DNA of 43,106 nucleotides, taken from assembly GCA_030523275.1 (NCBI GenBank), contig JAUNIX010000029.1, positions 1 to 43,106 of the forward strand, in the 5' to 3' direction. This DNA comes from Lachnospiraceae bacterium (GTDB taxonomy: Bacteria > Bacillota > Clostridia > Lachnospirales > Lachnospiraceae). The position numbers and the translations under genes were made by a program. Shown piece after piece: positions 33,229 to 42,254 of this stretch. The notes under the pieces were generated by a model. It was not told the origin of the DNA, did not search any database, and worked only from the letters and a program-made list of their open reading frames with translations. The number at the start of each line of letters is the position of its first letter. Position 1 is the first letter of the stretch.

Positions 33229-35256
33229 ATGAATAGATATATGTGGAAAAAAGGACTTTCTATGGCTCTGGCGGCTGCTATGATGGTAGGTGGGGTAAGT
33301 GTACCTGCAGTTTATCATGAAAAGGCGGCAGTCGTTGTTAAGGCTGCGGAACAGGATAATGCTATGCCTGAAAAACCGACAGCAGTCGATGGAATGGTTT
33401 ATGCAACAGTTAATATGGAATATGCTGACTTCTTTTATGGAGAATTGGAGAACATTGCTCCAGGTACAAGTGAAGATCCAGAATTAAGTACAGATAAAGT
33501 AGCATCCTACCGTGCAGAAGGTATGTATGACGCGGTAACATCAGCTACCACTACAAAATCTACGAAATATACAACATCCTGGTATGAAACAGGAGTTGTG
33601 AATGATGAGACTAATGGTGCTGCTACTGGAGCAACTTTAAAAGGAATAAAGGATGTGCAGATTGCAATTCCAGAAGCATTATATAAAAATTTATATGATA
33701 TGGCAGACAAAAATGCAAAAGTTTTTGAGTATTTAAATAATGCAACTTATAGTGAATCTGCTTTTAAATCAGAATATAAAGTCTTAAATGCAGATGGAAC
33801 ATTTAGTAAAATGCAAAAAGCTCAGGCTGATGTGGAAGATACAGATGCAAAGCCTGTACTTACAACTGCAACAGTATGGGGAGACTATCAGATTGATATC
33901 GCGAATCTTGGTGTAGGAGATGTAGAAGCAACAACAGAAAACTTATATGGTATTATTTTAACAGATGAAGCTGGAAACAATTATGGATTACTCCATAGTG
34001 ATAATACATGGTTACAGACACAGGAATTTTCATGGGCAGTTGATGATGTGTTCTCTGTACATGGTGAAAATAAAACTCCATATTTAAGAACAAATGGATT
34101 GAATGCTGGAAATACAATTACAAAGATTACATATTTATTAAAAGATTCTCCCAATATTGTAATTAATACAAATGTATATTTAAAAACATTATTAGATGAC
34201 AATGTAAAAGGTTCATCTGAAGCAGCAACTTATAATGCAAATGGAACAAAAGTGAAGTTTATATTAGAAAATGCTCCAGCAAGTGACTATACTTTGACGA
34301 CATTAGTAAAAGGTGCAAGACATGGAAAAGAAGTATTAGGATGGGATTATGATAGTGCGAGTAAAACACTGACGTTACCATCAAGCTGTGTGGCAGGAAA
34401 CGATTATGTAGCTACATTCCAATCTGCAACACATGGTGATATTAAGATAACATTTGGGTATAACAAAGCAAATTCTAGTATTAGTATAGCTAATAAAACA
34501 GCAACTTATACGGGAAAAGCAATCGCTGTAGATGCAGCGAAGGTAACGGGAAGTAAAGGAAAAGTAACTTATAGCTATTACTCAGATGCAGCATGCACAA
34601 AAGCATTAAGTGGTGCCCCAGTTAATGCAGGAACATACTACGCAAAAGCAAGTGTTGCCGCAGATGATAACTATAATGCAGCAACAAGTGCAGCCGTAAA
34701 AATTGTGATTAAGAAGGCAAATTCAAGTATAACATTAACAGATACAACAGTGAATTATACCGGAAAGGCAATTGCTGTCAAAACAAAAGTGGCTGGAAGT
34801 AAAGGAAAAGTTACTTATACATATTATTCAGATAAGGCATGTAAAAAGAAAATTGCTGCTCCAAAAAATGTTGGAACATACTATGTAAAAGCGAGTGTAG
34901 CAGCCGATACGAATTATAATGGAGCATCAACGAGCAAAGCAGCGAAGTTAGTGATCAAAAAAGGAAAACCAACGATCACAGTAAAAACACTTGCGAAGAC
35001 ATATAAGAAATCTGTTGTGAAGAAGAAAAAACAGACATTCAGCATTGGAGCTTCTGTCACAGGAAAAGGAAAATTATCTTATAAGAAAACTTCTGGCAGT
35101 TCAAAACTTTCTATCAATAAGAGTAATGGTAAAGTTACTGTGAAGAAAGGAACAAAGAGTGGTACTTATAAAATAAAAGTAAAAGTAAGTGCAAAGGCTT
35201 CCAAGAACTACAATAGTGGTTCTACGACAAAGACAGTTACTGTAAAAGTGAAATAG
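33229..35256 (+). CDS. Second secreted Tp47-like protein with MBG-like repeats
   Basis: A 675-residue secreted protein with a signal peptide (MALAAAMMVGGVSVPAV). The N-terminal region again resembles Tp47 (YATVNMEYADFFYGELENI, MYDAVTSATTTKSTKY) but diverges strongly from its neighbour after that and lacks the FIVAR and CSKC parts. Motifs in the middle include LYGIILTDEAGNNYGLLH and GNTITKITYLLKDSPNIV. From about residue 423 on it is almost identical to the first protein, including both MBG-like repeats. The start follows AGGAGGTTCAC. No anchor motif is visible. It may be a ligand- or electron-acceptor-binding partner of the flavin cassette. Confidence 0.82.
   Translation: MNRYMWKKGLSMALAAAMMVGGVSVPAVYHEKAAVVVKAAEQDNAMPEKPTAVDGMVYATVNMEYADFFYGELENIAPGTSEDPELSTDKVASYRAEGMYDAVTSATTTKSTKYTTSWYETGVVNDETNGAATGATLKGIKDVQIAIPEALYKNLYDMADKNAKVFEYLNNATYSESAFKSEYKVLNADGTFSKMQKAQADVEDTDAKPVLTTATVWGDYQIDIANLGVGDVEATTENLYGIILTDEAGNNYGLLHSDNTWLQTQEFSWAVDDVFSVHGENKTPYLRTNGLNAGNTITKITYLLKDSPNIVINTNVYLKTLLDDNVKGSSEAATYNANGTKVKFILENAPASDYTLTTLVKGARHGKEVLGWDYDSASKTLTLPSSCVAGNDYVATFQSATHGDIKITFGYNKANSSISIANKTATYTGKAIAVDAAKVTGSKGKVTYSYYSDAACTKALSGAPVNAGTYYAKASVAADDNYNAATSAAVKIVIKKANSSITLTDTTVNYTGKAIAVKTKVAGSKGKVTYTYYSDKACKKKIAAPKNVGTYYVKASVAADTNYNGASTSKAAKLVIKKGKPTITVKTLAKTYKKSVVKKKKQTFSIGASVTGKGKLSYKKTSGSSKLSINKSNGKVTVKKGTKSGTYKIKVKVSAKASKNYNSGSTTKTVTVKVK
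34495..35256 (+). repeat. 762-bp duplicated 3' region, copy 2
   Basis: Near-identical partner of 32244-33005. The copies differ at the left edge (TATACGGGAAAAGC here against TACAATGGAAAAGC) and at two or three places near the right edge. The identity includes synonymous sites, which points to recent duplication or ongoing gene conversion rather than selection on protein alone. Confidence 0.95.
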
Positions 35257-35292
35257 CGAATAAAAATATGGATAGGATGTCATAACTTTTAT

Positions 35293-35336
35293 AAGGCATT
35301 GCACTAAGCGAGATGATTTAGTGCGGTGCCTTTTTA
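35293..35336 (+). terminator. Terminator after the second Tp47-like gene
   Basis: AAGGCATTGCACTAA pairs with TTTAGTGCGGTGCCTT around a short loop and is followed by T residues. Confidence 0.9.
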
Positions 35337-35370
35337 ATTTAAAAAAACCTACATATATGTAAAAAAATGG

Positions 35371-35399
35371 TTGATATAGGCAAAGCTGTATGGTAATAT
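35371..35399 (+). promoter_or_regulatory. Promoter of the Rpn-family gene
   Basis: TTGATA (35371-35376), a 17-base spacer and TAATAT (35394-35399), 75 bases before the start codon. Confidence 0.6.
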
Positions 35400-35474
35400 G
35401 GTTGTAAAAATATGTAAAATTAAAGAAGTTGCAGTTATTCCAAAAAAAATTTATAATAAAAGGAGAAGTACAAC

Positions 35475-36623
35475 ATGAATATGACAGGACAGCCTAGAGT
35501 CAATCGTAGTTATAAAGACCGACTATTTCGGTTTATCTTTAATGACAAAAAGGAATTATTAGCGTTATATAATGCGCTAAATGATACCAATTACACAAAT
35601 TCAGAAGAAATAACCATTAATACGCTTGATAATATTATCTATATGGGAATGAAAAATGATATTTCTTTTCTGGTTTCGGGTGTATTAAACTTATACGAAC
35701 ATCAATCTACATGGAATCCGAATATGCCATATCGTAATTTAATTTATACCGTAGATCTTTTAAAGGGATTTGTGGAGCAGCACCATATGGATGTTTATGG
35801 CAGTGTTCCGATTAAGTTGCCAACCCCTCAGGCAGTCGTCTTTTTCAATGGAGAAAAGGATGTACCGGAGCGAAGCTTCATCCGATTATCAGATTCATTT
35901 AAAATCGAACTGGACGAAACTTATTTGGAATTTAAGACTTTAGTGTTAAATATTAATTATGGTAAAAATAAGCAGTTGATGGGGAAGTGCAAACGCCTAA
36001 AAGATTATGCGATGTTTGTCGGTCGGGTTCGCAGCTATGTTGCCAAGATGGATAGTTTAGAAAAGGCAGTTGATCGGGCAATGAATGAGTGTATTGAGAA
36101 AGGGGTTCTGTCAGATATATTAAGAAAACACAGAGGTGAGGTGTTGGATATGATTTTAACAGAATATGATGAACAGGCGCATATTGCGAATGAAAAACGA
36201 TGGAGTTTTGAGGAAGGATTAGATACGGGAATACGAAAATTTATAGAAATTGCGCTTGAAGAGGATATGAAGGAAGAAACAATTATCCGAAAACTAGAAG
36301 AAAAATTTTCAATGCAATCCTCAAGAGCAAAAAGATATCTGGAAACGGTGAAAGACCGGGAGGTGCCAGATATGATCTTGCCAGAATATGATGAACAGGC
36401 GCACATTGCGAATGAAAAACGATGGAGCTTTGAGGAAGGTGAAAGGACAGGATTAGATATAGGAATACGAAAATTTATAGAAATTGTGCTTGAAGAGGAT
36501 ATGAAGGAAGAAACAATTATCCGAAAACTAGAAGAAAAATTTTCAATGGAATCTGTAAAAGCCAAAGAATATCTGGAAACTGTGAAAGAACAAGTGAGAA
36601 AAGAAAAGGATAAATTGAAATAA
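35475..36623 (+). CDS. Rpn family nuclease-like protein with duplicated C-terminal repeat
   Basis: A 382-residue protein. The first about 250 residues belong to the Rpn/PD-(D/E)XK transposase-like family, with NRSYKDRLFRFIFNDKKELL, NDISFLV and LNLYEHQSTWNPNMPYRNL as hallmarks; the Asp and the Glu-x-Gln of EHQ should form the nuclease site. Rpn proteins of E. coli are DNA nucleases that promote recombination, and they are common, often multicopy, in Clostridia. The C-terminus carries a 74-76-residue segment twice (EYDEQAHIANEKRWSFEEG...KFIEI-LEEDMKEETIIRK), period 222 bases, with a four-residue insertion in the second copy. Ribosome binding site AGGAGAAG. It is likely mobile, but no terminal repeats are visible. 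Confidence 0.87.
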   Translation: MNMTGQPRVNRSYKDRLFRFIFNDKKELLALYNALNDTNYTNSEEITINTLDNIIYMGMKNDISFLVSGVLNLYEHQSTWNPNMPYRNLIYTVDLLKGFVEQHHMDVYGSVPIKLPTPQAVVFFNGEKDVPERSFIRLSDSFKIELDETYLEFKTLVLNINYGKNKQLMGKCKRLKDYAMFVGRVRSYVAKMDSLEKAVDRAMNECIEKGVLSDILRKHRGEVLDMILTEYDEQAHIANEKRWSFEEGLDTGIRKFIEIALEEDMKEETIIRKLEEKFSMQSSRAKRYLETVKDREVPDMILPEYDEQAHIANEKRWSFEEGERTGLDIGIRKFIEIVLEEDMKEETIIRKLEEKFSMESVKAKEYLETVKEQVRKEKDKLK

Positions 36624-36634
36624 AGACTACTAAA

Positions 36635-36674
36635 ATACCTATTAGATGTTATAATTCTGATAGGTGTTTTTTTA
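36635..36674 (+). terminator. Terminator after the Rpn gene
   Basis: AATACCTAT pairs with ATAGGTGTT across an 18-base loop and is followed by seven T residues. Confidence 0.8.
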
Positions 36675-36676
36675 CT

Positions 36677-36708
36677 GCATAGAAAATTACATTACAATTT
36701 CTATGCAA
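36677..36708. repeat. Inverted repeat upstream of the DNA glycosylase gene
   Basis: TGCATAGAAA (36677-36686) and TTTCTATGCA (36699-36708) form a perfect 10-bp inverted repeat with a 12-base spacer. It may be an operator or a terminator for the opposite strand. The A-rich segment after it leads to an AACGCT core like that in other intergenic elements here. Confidence 0.4.
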
Positions 36709-36748
36709 TAAAAACGCTTTGCTTAAATCGACGGAAAGGGTGATAAGA

Positions 36749-37270
36749 TTGGAAGAAATACATGCAAAACATGAATTTGCACCGATTGTAGATGAAAATA
36801 CAAAAATACTAATTTTAGGGAGTTTTCCCTCGGTAAAATCGAGAGAGAATCAATTTTATTATGGACATCCACAGAATCGTTTTTGGAAATTGTTGTCTTC
36901 CCTTTTGGAATATCCATTACCAATGACAATCGAGGAAAAGAAAGAGATGTTAAAAAAGAGACGAATTGGTGTTTGGGATGTTATTGAAAGTTGTGACATC
37001 ACTGGTTCTAGTGACAGTAGTATTCGCAATGTTGTACCAGCCAAAATACCAGAGCTTTTACAAGAATATAAGATTCGGGCAATTTTTGCAAATGGTAAAT
37101 TGGCAGAGAAATTGTATAAGAAATATATTTATCCTCAAACGGGTATGAAGATCACAGCACTTCCTTCTACCAGCCCAGCGAATGCAGCATATTCTTTATC
37201 AAGGTTAGAGGATTGTTGGAAAGTGATTTTGCCATATTTAGATGATACGAGGGAAGGAGAAGCGTCATGA
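36749..37270 (+). CDS. Hypoxanthine-DNA glycosylase (UDG family 6)
   Basis: A 173-residue member of the uracil-DNA glycosylase superfamily; the subfamily removes deaminated adenine (hypoxanthine) from DNA. Typical motifs are ILILGSFPSVKSRENQFYYG at the active site, HPQNRFWKLLSSLL, IGVWDVIESC, IRAIFANGKLAEKLY and LPSTSPANAAYSL. I start at the TTG at 36749 (EEIHAKHEFAP) because GGAAAGGGTG lies at the correct distance; an earlier TTG at 36719 lacks a site. It overlaps the next gene by four bases. Confidence 0.85.
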   Translation: MEEIHAKHEFAPIVDENTKILILGSFPSVKSRENQFYYGHPQNRFWKLLSSLLEYPLPMTIEEKKEMLKKRRIGVWDVIESCDITGSSDSSIRNVVPAKIPELLQEYKIRAIFANGKLAEKLYKKYIYPQTGMKITALPSTSPANAAYSLSRLEDCWKVILPYLDDTREGEAS

Positions 37271-38340
37271 GACAAAAAATAACAGCCATTATTATAAGTA
37301 TTTTTCTTTTGTTCAGTCTGACGGGCTGTGAAGAGAACAAGCAAGAAGGAAAATCAACAGCGGCACAGGGCAATTGCGTTGTTCATTTTATTAATATTGG
37401 TCAAGGGGATGCGACATTAATTCAGATTGATGATAGCTACTCATTGATCGACACGGGAACAGTTGCTCACTATGATGATCTTTCTACTTATTTAGATGCT
37501 CAGAATGTTAATCATATTGAAAATATGATCGTAACGCATCCAGATGCAGATCATATGGGTGGTGCTTATAAGGTGATTCAAGATTATGATGTTAGTAATT
37601 TTTACACGACGAATACAACCAATGAGTCGCAGGCATATCAAAAGATGATTCGATCTCTAAAACAGGAGAAGCTAAAAAAGCAGGTGGTAGCTTCTGGGGA
37701 TAGGATTGATTTTGGAAAAGGTAGCCAAGGCAAAGTGTTTGGACCAATTGGTGAGAGCGAAGATAACAATGAAAGCAGTCTTGTTATTCGTTTAGATTAT
37801 GGTGAAAATAGTTTCTTATTTACTGGAGACACCACTGCCCGTATGGAGAATAAAATAAACGAGAAATATGATATTGACGTTGATGTTTTAAAAGCGAGTC
37901 ATCACGGTTCTGATACAGCCAATGGTGTTATGTTTATTCGTGATGCGTCTCCGATGTATTCGATCATTAGTGTTGGTGCAAATAATAACTATGGTCATCC
38001 GGATTCCAATGTTTTACGTCGTTTAGAAAAGTATTCTACGGAAGATGTGTTGCGAACGGACGAGGATGGAAGCATTGTTATTTCCTCTGATGGTAAAGAA
38101 TTGTCAGTTCAATCTTCTGATGATATTCAACTTGAAAGGAAAGATCGAACATCATTAAAGAAGAGTGTGAAAAAGTCAGAGACATCAAAAGCAGATGAAA
38201 TCATAGGAAATAAAAATACAAAAATTTATCATAAAGAGTCGGAGTCAAGACTACCAGATGAAAAAAATCGTGAGTACTTCTCTTCGGTTGAAAAGGCTAA
38301 GCAAGCAGGATATCGTGCCTGTGAGAAGTGTTATCAATAA
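37267..38340 (+). CDS. MBL-fold hydrolase lipoprotein (ComEC-like domain)
   Basis: A 357-residue exported protein with signal segment and lipobox FSLTGC, followed by a metallo-beta-lactamase domain of the ComEC C-terminal type. Metal-ligand motifs are INIGQGDATLIQ, IVTHPDADHMGGA (HxDxDH), FLFTGDTT, KASHHGSDTANG and NNYGHPDS. Such proteins are thought to be extracellular phosphodiesterases or nucleases. The C-terminal tail NKNTKIYHKESESRLPDEKN...ACEKC resembles the Ada-like zinc tail found in many homologues, but the first Cys after His is Ser here, so zinc binding is doubtful. It overlaps the glycosylase gene by four bases, suggesting a shared DNA-related role. Confidence 0.87.
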   Translation: MRQKITAIIISIFLLFSLTGCEENKQEGKSTAAQGNCVVHFINIGQGDATLIQIDDSYSLIDTGTVAHYDDLSTYLDAQNVNHIENMIVTHPDADHMGGAYKVIQDYDVSNFYTTNTTNESQAYQKMIRSLKQEKLKKQVVASGDRIDFGKGSQGKVFGPIGESEDNNESSLVIRLDYGENSFLFTGDTTARMENKINEKYDIDVDVLKASHHGSDTANGVMFIRDASPMYSIISVGANNNYGHPDSNVLRRLEKYSTEDVLRTDEDGSIVISSDGKELSVQSSDDIQLERKDRTSLKKSVKKSETSKADEIIGNKNTKIYHKESESRLPDEKNREYFSSVEKAKQAGYRACEKCYQ

Positions 38341-38370
38341 ATTAGTTGACTGATAGAAGGGAATCATAAT

Positions 38371-39075
38371 ATGCAGAGTTTTGTTCAATTGATTGATGTA
38401 AAAAAGATATATCAGAGTGGTGATGTCATTACAAAGGCAGTTGATGGGATTAGTTTTGAAATTCAAAAAGGAGAATTTGTTGTTATTGTCGGAGCAAGTG
38501 GAGCCGGAAAAACGACGGTTTTAAATATACTGGGTGGCATGGATCAGGCGACAAGCGGACAGATTTTGGTAGATGGGAACGATATTGGGAAATATTCGGA
38601 GAGACAACTGACAAAATATCGACGTGATGACATTGGATTCGTTTTTCAGTTTTATAATTTGATTCCAAATTTGACCGCACAGGAAAATGTAGAATTGGCA
38701 GCTCAGATATGTAAAGATTCGATCGATGCAAAGACAGTGCTTGAGGATGTGGGACTTGGCGAGCGTGTGACGCACTTCCCGGCACAGCTTTCCGGAGGAG
38801 AACAACAAAGAGTATCCATTGCACGTGCATTGGCGAAAAATCCAAAACTACTTTTATGTGATGAGCCGACAGGAGCCCTGGATTATAAGACAGGAAAATC
38901 AATCTTAAAGCTGTTGCAGGATACTTGTCGGGAAAAGAAAAAGACCGTCATCGTCATCACGCATAACCTGGCAATCGCGCCAATGGCAGACCGAGTCATT
39001 GAAGTAAAAAGTGGAAAGATTGCCAACATTCAGATCAATGAACGGCCAAAGCCAGTGGAGACAATAGAATGGTAG
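38371..39075 (+). CDS. MacB/LolD-type ABC transporter ATP-binding protein
   Basis: A 234-residue ABC ATPase. Walker [12 protein letters not shown]-loop [17 protein letters not shown], signature [15 protein letters not shown] and Walker [13 protein letters not shown] are complete. This subgroup powers mechanotransmission-type permeases such as MacB, LolCE and BceB. The partner permease follows after 13 bases. Ribosome binding site AGAAGGGAATC. Confidence 0.95.
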   Translation: MQSFVQLIDVKKIYQSGDVITKAVDGISFEIQKGEFVVIVGASGAGKTTVLNILGGMDQATSGQILVDGNDIGKYSERQLTKYRRDDIGFVFQFYNLIPNLTAQENVELAAQICKDSIDAKTVLEDVGLGERVTHFPAQLSGGEQQRVSIARALAKNPKLLLCDEPTGALDYKTGKSILKLLQDTCREKKKTVIVITHNLAIAPMADRVIEVKSGKIANIQINERPKPVETIEW

Positions 39076-39088
39076 GGTGAGTTAGAAT

Positions 39089-42000
39089 ATGAAAAAAGCA
39101 TTGAGAACAATATGGATTCGTGCAATTCGATATAGTCTGCCACGTTTTTTTTCGATTTTATTCTTGGTTGCATTGGGAGTAGCCTTTTTTGCCGGGGTAA
39201 GAGCGACAGAACCGGATATGCAGATTACCGTGGATCGTCAATTCGATGAAAAAAACTTTATGGATATTCGTGTGTTAAGTACACAAGGGCTTACCGATGG
39301 TGATGTGAAAGCATTAGAACAGTTAAATGGAGTGAAGAAAGTAGAACCGACACATTCACTAGATGTTTTATGTGATATTGGAGAGAGTGAAGTGGCGATT
39401 AAGGTTTACGAAGAACCTCAAACGTTGAATCAATTACACTTAGAAAAGGGAACGGAGGAGATAAAGAGCGGAGAATGTCTAATCGATGCAAGATTTGCAG
39501 AAGAAAATGGAGTAAAAATAGGGGATTTTATTATCCTAAAATCTGGAAATAAAGATGATTTGAAAGATTCTTTACACAGAAATACGTATAAAATTAAAGG
39601 TTTGGTAAGTTATAATTATTATTTAACGAGGGATCGAGGAACGACGACGATAGGAAATGGAAAAATAGAGGGCTATTTAGTAATCCCGGCTAAAGATTTT
39701 TCAATGGATGTGTATACCGAAATTTATGTTCAGGCAGACGGTGCGAAAAGTCTGACTACGTATACGGATGAATACGAAGATAAGATTGATGGTGTAGTCG
39801 ATTCGATGGAAGCAATTAAAGATGAACGGGAGACCATTCGCTATCAGGAAGTAAAAGAGGAAGCTCAGGGAAAAGTAGATGATGCTCGAAAAAAATATAA
39901 CAAAGAAAAGAAAAAGGCTGACAAGAAGTTATCTGATGCGAAAGACGAGCTTAATCAGGCAAAGAAAAAATTAGATTCTAGTGAAAAGCAATTAAAGCAG
40001 GCGAAAGCGAAACTGGATTCTGGGAATAAACAGTTGAAATCTGGTAAAAAAGAATATAAAAGTGGTTTGTCACAGTATCAAAAGGGGTTAAAAGAGTATA
40101 ATTCACAAAAAAAGAAGATAGATAATGCTAAGAGTCAGCTAGATCAAGCGATAAAAGCATACGGTATCACATATGCACAATTAGATGAAAATTATGGTGA
40201 ACTTTATCAACAATATCAAACGTACTTAGCTGGAAAAAAACAGTTGGACAATGCAAAAAAGAAACTGGATAAAAGCAAAAAAACTTTATCTGCTTCAAAA
40301 CAACGATTAAATACTTCAGAAAAGCAGTTAAAAAATGCAAAGCAAAAACTTGAAACATCTGAAAAAGAATTAAAGAGAGCACAGACGCGATATAATAACG
40401 GCATAAAAGCTCTTGAAAAAGGAAAAAAAGAATACAAAAATGGTCTGTCAAAGTACAAAAAAGAAAAGGAAAAGGCTGAAAAAGAATTTAAAAAGACAGA
40501 AAAGAAGCTTGAAGATGCTCAGAAAAAGGTAGATGAACTGGAAAAAGGAGAATGGTATATACTTGATCGCAACAAAATGCAGTCGTATGTAGAATTTGGT
40601 CAGGATTCTGAAAGAATTGGGGCAATCGGTAAAGTATTTCCACTGATTTTCTTTTTAGTGGCAGCCTTAGTCAGTCTTACGACTATGACACGTATGGTCG
40701 AAGAAGAGCGTGTTCAATTGGGAACAATGAAAGCACTTGGATACAGTAAAATGCAGATTGCGACGAAGTATTTGTTGTATGCTTCGTTGGCGACTGTACT
40801 TGGCAGTCTGTTAGGAGCCGTTTCTGGGGAAATCATATTACCGAAAGTAATCATTACAGCCTATACCATGATGTATGTTGGGGTTCATAATGTGGTAACC
40901 CCATTACATGTTGATCTGGCATTTTTGGCTGCAGTGGCGGCATTTATCACAACAATAGGGGCGACGTTATTGTCATCGTATCGGGCTTTAGCGGAAGTAC
41001 CAGCACAACTGATGCGTCCGGAAGCACCTAAAGAGGGAAAACGAGTTTTTCTTGAATATATTCCATTTTTATGGCGAAGAATTAGTTTTTCATGGAAATC
41101 TTCCATTCGCAATCTTGTTCGTTATAAAAAGAGATTTTTTATGACAATTTTTGGTATTGGCGGGTGTATGGCTCTTTTGCTTGTTGGATTCGGATTAAAA
41201 GATTCTATTTTTGCAATTACCAATAACCAGTATACAAAGATTCGAACCTATGATGTGGAGATTGGTTTTGATGAATATAACAGTGGAAAAATAGCTTCTT
41301 ATATTTTGCAGCAAAAGGGAATTCAAAGTGGTATAGAAGCAAAAGAAAGTTCGGTTGATATTGAAAATACGGCTGGCAGTAAAACGGCATCTTTGGTAAT
41401 TCCAAGTGATAAGAAAACAATAACTCAATTGATTAAATTCCGTGACCGTGTTAGTGGTGATCACTATCAATTGTCGGATGACGGTGTGATCATAACAGAA
41501 AAACTGGCAAAAATGTTAGAAATTAAAGTGGGGGATACCATTACGATCAAAGAAGGAGATACCAAAAAAGTCAAAGCGAAAGTAACTGCAATTGCAGAAA
41601 ATTATTTAAGACATTATGTATTTATGTCGGATCAACTATACACACAACTTTATGGTGAAAAGCCAGTTTACAATAAAATGTTTTGCAAAACAACCAGTCG
41701 AAAATCGTCTTTCGAGGATGCGTTGAGCAAAAAAATGTTAAAGAAGGATGGAATTACATCGGTTTCGTTTGTGTCCGCGTCGGAAAAAGAGATGGATGAT
41801 ATGCTGGGTAATTTAAATATTGTAGTCTGGATTTTGATCATATCAGCGGGACTGTTAGCATTTGTCGTATTATATAACTTGAATAATATTAATATCGAGG
41901 AACGGCGACGAGAGTTAGCGACGATTAAAGTACTAGGATTTTATCAGTCAGAACTGGCGGCTTATGTGTATCGGGAAAATGTGATGTTGACTTTGATTGG

Positions 42001-42214
42001 AGCTTTTGCTGGTGTGTTTCTGGGTATTGCACTGCATCGATATGTCATTTTAACAGCAGAGGTCGATGCCATTATGTTTGGCAGGGCTATTTCACCACAA
42101 AGTTATATTTATAGTGTTTTATTGACGTGCTTTTTCTCTATTTTTGTGAACGGTGTCATGTACTTTAAATTAAAGAAAATTGATATGGTAGAATCCTTAA
42201 AGAGTGTGGAATAA
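39089..42214 (+). CDS. FtsX-like ABC permease with long extracytoplasmic coiled coil
   Basis: A 1041-residue permease. One membrane segment (about residues 14-36) precedes an extracytoplasmic MacB-like domain. A Lys/Gln-rich coiled coil spans about residues 250-490 with repeating KKKLDSSEKQLKQAKAKLD-type heptads. Three membrane segments follow (about 515-640, FtsX domain with RMVEEERVQLGTMKALGYS), a second extracytoplasmic domain, and a C-terminal FtsX set (NINIEERRRELATIKVLGF). Helical extensions of this kind suggest that the protein reaches into the cell wall. The family usually exports or transduces force for lipids, peptides or antibiotics; the substrate here is unknown. GGTGAG site 9 bases before the ATG. 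Confidence 0.9.
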   Translation: MKKALRTIWIRAIRYSLPRFFSILFLVALGVAFFAGVRATEPDMQITVDRQFDEKNFMDIRVLSTQGLTDGDVKALEQLNGVKKVEPTHSLDVLCDIGESEVAIKVYEEPQTLNQLHLEKGTEEIKSGECLIDARFAEENGVKIGDFIILKSGNKDDLKDSLHRNTYKIKGLVSYNYYLTRDRGTTTIGNGKIEGYLVIPAKDFSMDVYTEIYVQADGAKSLTTYTDEYEDKIDGVVDSMEAIKDERETIRYQEVKEEAQGKVDDARKKYNKEKKKADKKLSDAKDELNQAKKKLDSSEKQLKQAKAKLDSGNKQLKSGKKEYKSGLSQYQKGLKEYNSQKKKIDNAKSQLDQAIKAYGITYAQLDENYGELYQQYQTYLAGKKQLDNAKKKLDKSKKTLSASKQRLNTSEKQLKNAKQKLETSEKELKRAQTRYNNGIKALEKGKKEYKNGLSKYKKEKEKAEKEFKKTEKKLEDAQKKVDELEKGEWYILDRNKMQSYVEFGQDSERIGAIGKVFPLIFFLVAALVSLTTMTRMVEEERVQLGTMKALGYSKMQIATKYLLYASLATVLGSLLGAVSGEIILPKVIITAYTMMYVGVHNVVTPLHVDLAFLAAVAAFITTIGATLLSSYRALAEVPAQLMRPEAPKEGKRVFLEYIPFLWRRISFSWKSSIRNLVRYKKRFFMTIFGIGGCMALLLVGFGLKDSIFAITNNQYTKIRTYDVEIGFDEYNSGKIASYILQQKGIQSGIEAKESSVDIENTAGSKTASLVIPSDKKTITQLIKFRDRVSGDHYQLSDDGVIITEKLAKMLEIKVGDTITIKEGDTKKVKAKVTAIAENYLRHYVFMSDQLYTQLYGEKPVYNKMFCKTTSRKSSFEDALSKKMLKKDGITSVSFVSASEKEMDDMLGNLNIVVWILIISAGLLAFVVLYNLNNINIEERRRELATIKVLGFYQSELAAYVYRENVMLTLIGAFAGVFLGIALHRYVILTAEVDAIMFGRAISPQSYIYSVLLTCFFSIFVNGVMYFKLKKIDMVESLKSVE

Positions 42215-42254
42215 TTTGGAATTGTTTTGTATTATGATAAAATGGAGTGATTAT

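Noticed and set aside
30765..35256. Penicillin-binding or beta-lactamase role for the Tp47-like proteins
   Set aside because: The label comes from work on the treponemal protein. No serine-type penicillin-binding motifs (SxxK, SxN, KTG in order) are evident here, so the function is left open.
35475..36623. Complete insertion sequence around the Rpn gene
   Set aside because: No terminal inverted repeats or target-site duplications could be found around it, and the flanking terminators belong to ordinary genes.
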